13,523 nucleotides of DNA, taken from positions 1-13,523 of the forward strand of contig NZ_CALINL010000254.1 in assembly GCF_938045225.1 (NCBI RefSeq). The letters run 5' to 3'. Numbering within the stretch: the first letter of the stretch is position 1; every line of letters begins with the position of its first letter. Made by a program: the position numbers and the translations under genes. The notes beneath the pieces are model-generated. The model was not told the origin of the DNA. It saw nothing but the letters and a program-made list of their open reading frames with translations, and searched no databases. The DNA is from an uncultured Campylobacter sp. (GTDB lineage: Bacteria; Campylobacterota; Campylobacteria; Campylobacterales; Campylobacteraceae). This document shows, piece by piece, positions 1-6,702 of the stretch.

Positions 1-139
1 CTTTAAATTTCTTCGGAGCGTCGCCTAGCACGGGTACGTTGCTCTCGTAGGTGGAGGCGAGCTTGATCTTATATTTTTCCGCAGCTTGCGCGCTAAACAC
101 CATCGCCGCGCACAAAGCCAGCGCTGAAAATAGTTTCAT
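1..139 (-). CDS. TRAP transporter solute-binding protein, DctP family (5' end only)
   Basis: Only the first 46 codons lie in the window; the gene continues leftward beyond position 1. The ATG at 139-137 follows a clear AAGGAG ribosome binding site (150-145). The product opens with a Sec signal peptide: a Lys at residue 3, then a hydrophobic Ala/Leu stretch ending SAQA-AEK, with likely cleavage after the AQA near residue 19. The mature start (KYKIKLASTYESNVPVLGD) resembles the first beta strand and binding-site loop of DctP-type periplasmic receptors, which capture organic acids and deliver them to a DctQ/DctM membrane pair driven by the ion gradient. Those partner genes are not visible here. 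The family call rests on a short segment recognised by eye, and the substrate cannot be inferred. Confidence 0.72.
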   Translation of the reverse strand, partial: MKLFSALALCAAMVFSAQAAEKYKIKLASTYESNVPVLGDAPKKFK

Positions 140-168
140 TTTTTCTCCTTTTGGTTTTAAATTTACCG

Positions 169-197
169 ATTATAGAGTTTTGAATTATATTTTTTGA
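169..197 (-). promoter_or_regulatory. Promoter of the dctP-type gene
   Basis: On the minus strand a perfect TATAAT -10 box lies at 174-169, about 30 bases before the ATG. The -35 position (about 197-192) is a poor match, TCAAAA, in an A-rich run, as is common for sigma-70 promoters of Campylobacter, where -35 conservation is weak. Confidence 0.55.
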
Positions 198-890
198 TTA
201 ATTTTAAAATTTAAGCTGCCAAAATTTACTATACATGAGTAAAAACGTAAATAAATTTCTAAAATGTTACGAAAATTAAATTTTGCCGTTTGCGGATAAA
301 TTTGACGATTGTTGTCGACAAATCGGCGGCATTTGAGCGATACGACTCGGCGAATTTTGTTTGAGTGGGCAGCGGAAGTTGACACGTAGATACGGCTCTA
401 AACTACTTTACGCGACACGTAAAAATTTAGCGGGCAAAATTTACTCGTAATTTTTTGGTTGCAAGATTAAACATTGGCGTAGCCTTAAGGCGTATTGCGG
501 CGATTTTATAAGCTGTAAATGCTAAATTTAGGTAGCGCCGCTTGCGTTTGCAAAGATAAATCAGCAGGCAAATTCGCTGTGCGCTTTGGTAAATCGTCTG
601 TACATTTTGGGCCGTATTTTCGCCGTCGCCGATTAAATTTAAGCGACAAATTTGGCAAGACGACTTTTTCGTTAAATTTACTATATAAATCTGTAAAATT
701 TAAGCCGCCGAGTACGAAAAAGGCAAGCAAGTAGGTAAATTTAGGAAGAGCCGGGAACGTCGTTAGCGTATGGCGTATTTGGCTAGAGTATTTTGCGCGC
801 GGCTTGTAGCTAGCTCCGGTCTTGTAGGCGTTTGCTGGCATTTTGGCAAAAAATATACGACAAAAACGACTTAATTAAATCCAAGCAAGC
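198..890. other. Gene-poor AAATTT-rich intergenic stretch
   Basis: This region separates the divergent dctP-type promoter from the 3' end of marR. Open frames of 71 codons (519-734, plus) and 111 codons (841-506, minus) overlap on opposite strands. Neither has a ribosome binding site before its ATG, and both encode Lys/Phe/Arg/Ser-rich sequence expected from DNA dense in AAATTT, so I do not call them genes. Also present are a perfect TTGACA at 379-384 (plus) with only a weak TACTTT nineteen bases later, a direct repeat GACACGTA at 381-388 and 414-421, and the palindrome GCCTTAAGGC at 482-491. A degraded gene or a small RNA cannot be excluded. Confidence 0.5.
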
Positions 891-1337
891 TTAAATTTCC
901 GTTTGGATATCAGGCGTATTTTCGATCTCTTTGTCGCAAATCTCGCAAAAGCGCGCCAGTAGCGAAAATAGCTTCTGGGCGTTTTTTTCGCCAAGCCTAG
1001 CAAATACCCGCTCGCCCAGCTCGTCGCTAGCGTGCACGATAGGGTCAGCTACGTCGTGCCCTTTTTGCGTGAGACTCATCGCGCGCTCTCTTTTGTCAGC
1101 GCTTTGCTCGCCTATCTGCACTAGTCCTTTTTGGCGAAAATCCTTGCAGACGTTAAAAACCGTTTGTTTTGGTATGAGCCACTCTTCGCCGATCTTTTTT
1201 TGAGTCGAACAGCCGTCTTTTGCTAGCGTATAAAGCACCGCAAATTCGCTGTAGCTAAGCCCGGTTTTGGCGATCAGCGCGTTTGTGCACTCATTGAGCT
1301 CACTGATTTTTTTACCTAGGTCGTCAAAGTTATACAT
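891..1337 (-). CDS. MarR-family winged-helix transcriptional regulator
   Basis: The product is 148 residues, typical for MarR dimeric repressors, which bind palindromic DNA and are released by small ligands or by oxidation. The DNA-binding part runs from about residue 29 to 95: helix-turn-helix around STQKKIGEEWLIPKQTVFNV, then a recognition/wing region KGLVQIGEQSADKRERAMSL and the family hallmark LTQKG (residues 89-93). The flanking helices (5-27 and 98-140) should form the dimer interface. There are five cysteines (17, 43, 64, 131, 134), the last two in a CEIC motif; a redox or metal role is speculation. The ATG at 1337-1335 follows AAGGAA. The gene diverges from an adaptor-RND efflux operon, the classic arrangement for a local repressor of a drug or envelope-stress pump, and the shared intergenic region contains a matching inverted repeat. 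The ligand is unknown. Confidence 0.88.
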   Translation of the reverse strand: MYNFDDLGKKISELNECTNALIAKTGLSYSEFAVLYTLAKDGCSTQKKIGEEWLIPKQTVFNVCKDFRQKGLVQIGEQSADKRERAMSLTQKGHDVADPIVHASDELGERVFARLGEKNAQKLFSLLARFCEICDKEIENTPDIQTEI

Positions 1338-1362
1338 CGTTTTCCTTTTTTATTTTGGGCGA

Positions 1363-1391
1363 ATTTTAGTAAAATCCTAAAATATTTTCAA
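1363..1391 (-). promoter_or_regulatory. Promoter of the marR gene
   Basis: Read on the minus strand, TTGAAA (1391-1386) is followed after 17 bases by TAAAAT (1368-1363), both good sigma-70 matches. The -10 box lies about 26 bases before the marR start codon. The left arm of the inverted repeat (1409-1425) sits just upstream of this -35 box, so a regulator bound there could also affect its own gene. Confidence 0.6.
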
Positions 1392-1401
1392 GGTTTTTGG
1401 A

Positions 1402-1431
1402 TTGACTTTTAGTCCTAAATTTTGCTAATAT
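1402..1431 (+). promoter_or_regulatory. Promoter of the adaptor-RND efflux operon
   Basis: TTGACT (1402-1407) and TAATAT (1426-1431) are separated by 18 bases, and a TGC just before the -10 gives an extended -10 element. The promoter lies 34 bases before the adaptor ATG and is covered by the inverted repeat 1409-1449, so a bound repressor would block RNA polymerase directly. Confidence 0.7.
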
Positions 1432-1449
1432 AGTAAATTTTAAGACTAA
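1409..1449. promoter_or_regulatory. Putative MarR operator (17-bp inverted repeat around the -10 box)
   Basis: The left arm TTAGTCCTAAATTTTGC (1409-1425) and the right arm GTAAATTTTAAGACTAA (1433-1449) are reverse complements at 14 of 17 positions. A 7-base spacer, TAATATA, contains the -10 box of the efflux promoter. A smaller GACT-TTT-AGTC repeat (1404-1414) overlaps the left arm. Size, symmetry and position match a repressor site, and the adjacent marR gene supplies the obvious candidate protein. Binding by that protein is inference. Confidence 0.6.
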
Positions 1450-1465
1450 TATCAAAGGAAATTTT

Positions 1466-2569
1466 ATGAAATTCGGCAAAATTTTAAAGGCATATTTTTT
1501 ATCGTTTGCGCTGATTTTCGTAGCGGCGGCACAGGAAAATAAATCAGCACAAGAAGTACTGCCGCAAAACAAGCAAAACTCGTCCGATCGGCAAACGCTC
1601 CAAACGGACGTAAAAGACGGCGACGCTCGCGAGCCAAGCGCTCGTCAAGATAGACAAAATCCGGACGCTGAGGAAAATCAAAACGGCGAAGCGATAAAGC
1701 TCACGGTCGTTTCGCCCAAAACCCAACGATTTAATCCGAAGCTAAATTTGCACGGCGAACTGGTCGCTAAAGACGATGTTGCCGTAGGCTCGGCGCTGCA
1801 AGGACAACAAATCGCCCAGATCTTAGTCGAGGTCGGCGAAAGCGTACAAAAGGGACAAATTTTAGCTCTGCTAGATAATGCCGGCGTAAAAGCGAAATTT
1901 GACCAGCAAACCGCCGCGCTAGAGGCCGCAAAGCAAAATTTAAACTCCGCTAAGGCTGCTTTTAGCGAATCTGAGTCCGCGCTAAAGCGAGCCAAAAGCT
2001 TAGCCGCAAAAAAGGCGATCAGCTCACAAGAACTCGAACAAGCAAGCGCGAAAGAAGCAAGAGCTAGAGCGACCCTAAACTCCGCAAAAGCACAAATCTC
2101 GCAGATAGACGCGCAGATCGCGGAGGCTAAAGACCAGCTCGGCAAAGCTAGCGTGATAGCGCCCGTTAGTGGCGTAATAACGGCCAAAAAAGCCCAAATC
2201 GGCGCGCTAACTAGCGGCGAGGCTTTGTTTAACATCGCAAAAGACGACGTCATCGAGCTATCTGCGGACGCGGATGCAGCCGAGCTAGCGCAGATAGAAG
2301 TCGGTATGAGCGCGCAGGCTCAAATTTACGGCGTAAAAGAGGCCGTAAACGGCAAGGTGCGGCTGGTGCCCGTGAGCGTGGATACGAGCTCGCGCCTAGG
2401 CAAGGTCAAAATTTCGCTAGACGGCGGGGCTAAATTTATCGGTTCGTACGTCAAAGCCGTCATCGACCTGCCCGAATTTAGCGCGTTAGCGCTGCCTGCG
2501 CAGGCGATTTCGTTTACGGACGAGGGCGCGTTTGCGACGCTAATAAAAGACGGCAAGGCGCAGAAGTGA
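1466..2569 (+). CDS. RND efflux periplasmic adaptor (membrane fusion protein), C-terminus cut by an in-frame TGA
   Basis: The 367-residue product is the periplasmic bridge of a tripartite efflux pump, linking an RND permease to a TolC-type outer-membrane channel. Residues 1-22 form a signal peptide without a lipobox cysteine. Residues 23-83 are an unusually long, hydrophilic Gln/Asn/Asp-rich linker. Two half-lipoyl segments (about 108-138 and 226-258, the latter with APVSGVITA) flank an alpha-helical coiled-coil hairpin (140-225). A beta-barrel follows (about 262-335), and then the start of the membrane-proximal domain. The ATG at 1466 follows AAAGGA. The frame stops at TGA 2567-2569, yet the same frame continues with typical family sequence to a second stop at 2699-2701, giving 411 residues if read through. 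The missing part belongs to the domain that contacts the pump, so function is doubtful. No outer-membrane factor gene follows; a TolC encoded elsewhere would be needed. Confidence 0.88.
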   Translation: MKFGKILKAYFLSFALIFVAAAQENKSAQEVLPQNKQNSSDRQTLQTDVKDGDAREPSARQDRQNPDAEENQNGEAIKLTVVSPKTQRFNPKLNLHGELVAKDDVAVGSALQGQQIAQILVEVGESVQKGQILALLDNAGVKAKFDQQTAALEAAKQNLNSAKAAFSESESALKRAKSLAAKKAISSQELEQASAKEARARATLNSAKAQISQIDAQIAEAKDQLGKASVIAPVSGVITAKKAQIGALTSGEALFNIAKDDVIELSADADAAELAQIEVGMSAQAQIYGVKEAVNGKVRLVPVSVDTSSRLGKVKISLDGGAKFIGSYVKAVIDLPEFSALALPAQAISFTDEGAFATLIKDGKAQK

Positions 2570-2701
2570 AAAATCCAAACTGGACTTAGAGTAAACGGGC
2601 TAGTGCAGGTAATCACAGGCGTTAGCGAGGGCGATGAGGTCGCACTAAAAGCCTCCGCGCTAGTAAACGACGGCGAAGCGGCGCAAAGGGGTGTGGAGTG
2701 A
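2570..2701 (+). pseudogene. Detached C-terminal end of the adaptor gene
   Basis: Directly after the TGA, in the same frame, 43 codons encode a recognisable membrane-proximal tail, beginning KIQTGLRVNGLVQVITGVSE and followed by GDEVALKASALVNDGE, before a natural TGA at 2699-2701. That second stop overlaps the GTG start of the pump gene (GTGA), the usual coupled arrangement. A single base change, for example CGA to TGA at 2567, would explain the break. No indel is involved because the frame is unchanged. Confidence 0.8.
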
Positions 2702-5700
2702 AAATTTCGTCTTGGGCGATTCGCCATCCCGTCCCGATTATCGTGCTTTTTATCGCGCTTAGCTTGGGCGGCGTAGCGTCGTTTTTGCGCCTACCGATAA
2801 ACGCAAACCCAAACGTAAATTTCCCTATCGTTAGCGTCACGGTCACGCAGGTCGGAGCGTCGCCTACGCAGCTGGAAAGCTCGACTACTAGGCGCATCGA
2901 GGACGCCGTGGGCGGGCTGGCGGATGTGAGGCACGTTAGCTCTACGATCTCCGAGGGTAGTTCGGCTACGACGGTGGAGTTTGCCATCGAGACGGATGTC
3001 GATAGAGCCGTAAACGACGTGCGAAACGCTATCTCGCAGATCAGAGACGAACTACCGGCCGGCATCGATACGCCGCTAGTAGAGCGCGTGGACGTCGAGG
3101 GCGGGGCGCTCGCATTTTATTCGGTAGGAAGCGTAAATTTAGACCAAAGCGAGATATCGCACCTGATAGATAACGAGATAAAAAGGCGGCTGCTAGCGAT
3201 CCCGGGCGTACAACAAGTAAAGCGCCTGGGCGGCGTTATGCGCGAGATTAGGGTGCTTTTAGACCCCGCCGCGCTTAGCTCGCTAAAGATAGACGCTGCT
3301 TATATTAACAAGCAGCTCGCGCAAAATAACGCCGATTTGCCCGCGGGCAGGACGGTTTTAGACGGTGCTGAAAACAGCCTGCGCGTAACAGGTGGCGCAA
3401 GGGGCGTCGAGAAGCTAGCCGACACTCCTATCTGGTTAGACGGCGGCCGAAACGTCCGTCTGGGCGATATCGCTCGCGTTGAGGACTCGCACGCCGAACC
3501 TAGATCGCGTTCTAGGATGGATGAGCTAGAGACGGCGGGTTTTAGTATCTCGCGCTCAAAAGGCGCCAGCGATACGGTCGTGATAAAAAAGGTCGAGGAG
3601 GAGCTGGCTAAATTTACCGCAGAGCATGCGGAAGTAAAGATAGACGAGATATACACCTCGGCGAACGAGACTAAGCAAAGCTACGACCAAACGATCTGGA
3701 TGCTAGCCGAGGGCGCGATACTGACGGTTTTGGTCGTGTTTGTTTTCTTGGGAGACGCGAGAGCGACGCTAGTGGCGGCCGTGTCGCTGCCTCTTTCGAT
3801 CCTGCCGACGTTTGCGGCGCTTTATCTACTGGACTACACGCTAAACGGCATCACCCTGCTAGCTCTCATGCTAGTGATCGGTATACTCGTGGACGACGCG
3901 ATCGTGGAGATAGAAAATATCAAAAAACACCTAGCTCTAGGCAAACGCCCATACCAAGCCGCCATAGACGCGGCTGATGATATCGGCTTTGCGGTGGTTG
4001 CCATTATGCTAACGATAGTGGCGATATTTTTGCCCGTTAGTTTTATCGGCGGAGGCATCGGGCAGTATTTTAGGCAGTTTGGTATAACCGTCGCGGCGGT
4101 GGTTTTGGCTTCGCTTTTGGTCGCGCGTTTAGCCACTCCGCTACTAGCGGCTTATATCCTAAAGCCCGAGGCCAAAGAGGAGCGCGAAGCGGGTAAGCTA
4201 AAGGCGGCCTATCTAAATTTGCTAAATTTAACGCTAGATCACCGTAAATTTACGCTTTTTACCGGCTTTCTGCTGCTACTCGGATCCTTTGCGTTAATTC
4301 CGCTTTTACCGACGGGATTTTTACCTCAAAGCGACGTTGGCAGAAGCAGCGTAAATATCACGCTAGCTCCGGGTTCTACGCTAGATCAGACCGACGAGAG
4401 GCTGATAAATTTATTCGCGTCATCAAAGAAAACCCTGCCGTTCGGTCGGTTTTTGCGATAGCCGGAGGCGGCGGCGAAACGTACAAGGGCGAACTGCTAA
4501 TCACGCTAAAACCGCACAATCAGCGCGCCGTCACGCAAAAGGAGTTTGAAAACGAACTGCGGGCGGAGCTGGCTAAATTTAGCGATATGAGATTTGCCTT
4601 CGCTAACGAGATGGCAGCGCGCGATATCTCGGTCATCCTAGCGGGCGAGGACGCGGACGCGCTATCGCAAACGGCGTCGCTAATAAAATCCCAAACGAGC
4701 GGAGTTGCGGGCGTGAAAAACGCTCAAGTAAACGAACCGCTGCAAAAGCCCGAAATCCGCGTAAATTTAATCAAAAAAGAGGCCGCAAGGCTGGGCGTGA
4801 GCCATCAGACCGTTGGCGAAGCTTTGCGTATCGCTACCGTAGGCGACACGGACGCGGCGTCGGCGAAATTTGACCTGCCGGATCGCCAAGTGCCTATCCG
4901 CGTGAGCCTAGAGGAGAGCGCCAGAGACGATCTTGATGTTCTGCGTAAAATTTACGTCCAAAGCGCGACAGGGACGGCCGTGCCGCTCTCAAGCGTAGCC
5001 CAAATCTCGTATTCGCAGGGCGCGGCTAACATAGAGAGGTTTGATAAACGTCGTAAGATCGCCGTCGAGGCCGATTTGCAACCCGGATTTACCGTAGGCG
5101 AGGTTTTGGGGCAAATTCACGCCTTGCCCGCGATGCAAAATTTGCCTTCAGGCATCTCCTCGCCCGAGTACGGCGATAGCGAGTATATGAGCGAGATGTT
5201 TGAGCAGTTTAGCATCGCGCTTGGCTTTGGCGTGACGATATTTTTGTTGGTTTTGATCGTGCTTTTCCGCGACTTTTTGCAGCCTGCTACGATATTTATC
5301 GCGCTTCCGCTTTCTATCGGCGGCGCGCTTGATCTATCCGCTGTCATCGGCATCTTGATGCTCATGGCTATCGTGGGCAAAAACTCTATTTTGCTCGTTG
5401 ATTTTGTTGTCGAAAAGCGCCTACGCGGAAGCGGCGTCAGGCAGGCTTTGCTAAGCTCGGGCGCGGAGATGGCGCGACCTATCGTGATGACTACGATAGC
5501 TATGATCGCCGGCATGGCGCCCGCGGTGTTTGCTAGCGGCTCAGGGGCCGAGTTTCGAGCGACGATGTCGGTAGCCGTGATTTGCGGACTGGCCGTTTCT
5601 ACGCTGCTTAGCCTCGTTTTCGTGCCGACTGTTTACTCTATCGTGGATGATGCGAAAAACTTTCTCGGTAGACGTCTTTCTAAACTCACGTCCGTAACCG

Positions 5701-5729
5701 AGAAAGACAAGCAAAATGCGGTAAGGTAA
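2698..5729 (+). pseudogene. RND-family efflux permease, frameshifted near 4408 (halves 2698-4461 and ~4410-5729)
   Basis: This is the inner-membrane proton-driven pump of the tripartite system. The first half opens with KISSWAIRHPVPIIVLFIAL (TM1), then the porter domain (PN1/PN2, to about residue 330) and a TM2-TM6 block. The TM4 proton-relay pair is present as GILVDDAIVEIEN (Asp399, Asp400). After TM7 and LPTGFLPQSDVGRSS the frame breaks near residue 571 and runs to a stop at 4459-4461. In the -1 frame the protein resumes (FIRVIKENPAVRSVFAIAGG) through PC1/PC2 and TM8-TM12, including the TM10-TM11 lysine in IVGKNSILLVDF (Lys codon 5379-5381), to TAA at 5727-5729. Repaired length is about 1010 residues, slightly short for the family because about 10 residues are missing near 5327. 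The GTG start at 2698 overlaps the adaptor stop and follows AAGGGG. HAE1/multidrug-type substrates are likely but unproven. Confidence 0.88.
4405..4412 (+). other. Frameshift site in the RND permease gene
   Basis: The bases ATAAATTT mark where the reading frame changes. Upstream reading gives LDQTDERLI then non-homologous NLFASSKK; shifting by one base gives FIRVIKENPAV, normal family sequence. A fourth A in the AAA run would restore one open frame. Either a real one-base deletion or a homopolymer sequencing error fits. Confidence 0.8.
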
Positions 5730-5738
5730 ATTAATTTA
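5727..5738. repeat. 12-bp palindrome spanning two convergent stop codons
   Basis: TAAATTAATTTA is perfectly self-complementary. Its left end is the TAA stop of the pump gene (5727-5729), and its right end is the stop of the leftward orphan gene (TTA, 5736-5738). There is no room for a conventional terminator between the two genes. Confidence 0.7.
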
Positions 5739-6209
5739 ATAATATCCAAGACACATCGTCTCGGTTAGCTTTATGCGCTTTTCAAGCGGCGCAGGCGAGA
5801 AAAACGAGCACTTTTCGATGTAAATTCTGTAGTCGTAGTCAAGCCCGAAGTCGTCGTAAAATTTCTTTAAATTTATAAATTTTATCCCGCAAATTTCGCG
5901 TAGCTCGAAAAGCGGGTAGAGTTTGGAGCCGTTTTTGGCGACTAGATGCGAAGGCGCTAGAGTCGTAAACGAGCAAAATGCCGACGTGAGCACGAGTCCG
6001 GCTAGATCGCTACAGTGCGCGGCGGCCTCGCAAAATCGCGCGGGGATGCTTTTTTTATGCAGAAAAACTATGCGCGAGTTTTCAAATTTAGCGCAGATAG
6101 CGCCGCTCCAAAACAGATACGCATTGCCCGAAATTTCAGCATTTCGCGCAAATTCGCAGCCCAGAACGTAATCATCCAAAAACTCGTTTGGCGCAAGGGT
6201 GATTTTCAT
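5736..6209 (-). CDS. Hypothetical cysteine-rich protein
   Basis: I do not recognise this 157-residue product. It is soluble by appearance, with no signal peptide or long hydrophobic segment. It has eight cysteines (18, 39, 60, 66, 79, 107, 134, 153) scattered without CxxC pairs, so a metal-cluster motif is not obvious. The C-terminal third is aromatic and acidic (KFYDDFGLDYDYRIYIEKC). The ATG at 6209-6207 has a modest binding site (AAAGG about 13 bases before, or CGGA about 7 before). A perfect TATAAT lies 26 bases upstream at 6240-6235. Codon use and AAATTT content match the neighbours, which supports a real, resident gene. It ends six bases from the convergent pump gene and diverges from ridA; neither neighbour suggests a role. 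Confidence 0.7.
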   Translation of the reverse strand: MKITLAPNEFLDDYVLGCEFARNAEISGNAYLFWSGAICAKFENSRIVFLHKKSIPARFCEAAAHCSDLAGLVLTSAFCSFTTLAPSHLVAKNGSKLYPLFELREICGIKFINLKKFYDDFGLDYDYRIYIEKCSFFSPAPLEKRIKLTETMCLGYY

Positions 6210-6234
6210 ATTTTCCGTGCCTTTCTTGCGGGAA

Positions 6235-6240
6235 ATTATA
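6235..6240 (-). promoter_or_regulatory. -10 box of the cysteine-rich orphan gene
   Basis: On the minus strand this is a perfect TATAAT about 26 bases before the start codon. No good -35 hexamer is found at 16-18 bases; the upstream DNA is A-rich, as is usual in Campylobacter. Confidence 0.5.
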
Positions 6241-6247
6241 GCGAAAT

Positions 6248-6275
6248 TTGCTTTTTTAGCCGTAAATTAGATAAT
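6248..6275 (+). promoter_or_regulatory. Promoter of ridA
   Basis: TTGCTT (6248-6253) and GATAAT (6270-6275) are 16 bases apart, and the -10 lies about 28 bases before the ridA ATG. It overlaps the upstream region of the divergent orphan gene's promoter, so the two genes share a 94-base regulatory gap. Confidence 0.45.
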
Positions 6276-6303
6276 ATGCGCCCAAATTTTACAAAGGACG
6301 AAA

Positions 6304-6681
6304 ATGAAAAAGGTTATCTCTACAAAAGACGCTCCGCAAGCGATCGGACCGTATTCGCAGGCGATCGAGGCAAACGGATTTCTGTTTATTTCAGGACAGC
6401 TTGGCGTCACGCCGGAGGGCAAATTTGCGGGCGAGGACGTGAGGACTCAGGCGGAGCAGTCAATGCTAAATTTAAAGGCGATTTTGGCTCAGGCGGGGCT
6501 TGGCTTTGAAAACGCGGTAAAAACCACGATTTTTCTAGCAGACATCGAGGACTTTGCGGCCGTAAACGAAATCTACGCTAAATTTTTTAGCGAACCGTAC
6601 CCGGCTAGAAGTACGATCGCCGTTAAAACGCTGCCAAAAGGCGGTTTGGTCGAGATCGAGCTCATCGCAGCGACGAAGTAA
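6304..6681 (+). CDS. ridA: RidA family 2-iminobutanoate/2-iminopropanoate deaminase
   Basis: The 125-residue length fits the small trimeric RidA (YjgF/YER057c/UK114) family. These cytosolic enzymes hydrolyse reactive enamine/imine intermediates released by PLP enzymes such as threonine dehydratase, yielding 2-oxo acids and ammonia and protecting other PLP enzymes from damage. Family features are clear: the N-terminal APQAIGPYSQAI (Tyr17), FISGQLGVTPEG, the catalytic-site arginine in YPARSTIAV (Arg102, equivalent to Arg105 of E. coli RidA), and the closing GGLVEIELIA with Glu117/Glu119. The residue after ARS is Thr104 where E. coli RidA has Cys107. The ATG follows AAAGGA. The gene is followed after 21 bases by a DUF945-like gene, probably in one transcript. 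Paralogues with other substrates exist in this family, so the exact substrate is a family-level inference. Confidence 0.93.
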   Translation: MKKVISTKDAPQAIGPYSQAIEANGFLFISGQLGVTPEGKFAGEDVRTQAEQSMLNLKAILAQAGLGFENAVKTTIFLADIEDFAAVNEIYAKFFSEPYPARSTIAVKTLPKGGLVEIELIAATK

Positions 6682-6702
6682 AATTTAAAATCAAGGAAAA
6701 AA

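Noticed and set aside
519..734. 71-codon plus-strand open frame as a small gene
   Set aside because: No ribosome binding site, opposite-strand overlap with another open frame, and composition explained by AAATTT-rich noncoding DNA.
506..841. 111-codon minus-strand open frame as a gene
   Set aside because: No ribosome binding site before its ATG and low-complexity Lys/Arg/Phe/Ser content; likely chance.
2567..2569. UGA re-coding (selenocysteine or an alternative code) in the adaptor
   Set aside because: Other genes here use TGA normally, including the adaptor's own second stop, and adaptor proteins have no selenocysteine. A nonsense mutation or read error is simpler.
4587..5729. Separate gene starting at the ATG at 4587
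   Set aside because: The same frame continues upstream as permease sequence to the frameshift at 4408; the ATG is an internal Met without a ribosome binding site.
6015..6509. 164-codon plus-strand frame overlapping ridA
   Set aside because: It is antisense to the orphan gene and out of frame with ridA, whose protein is unmistakable.
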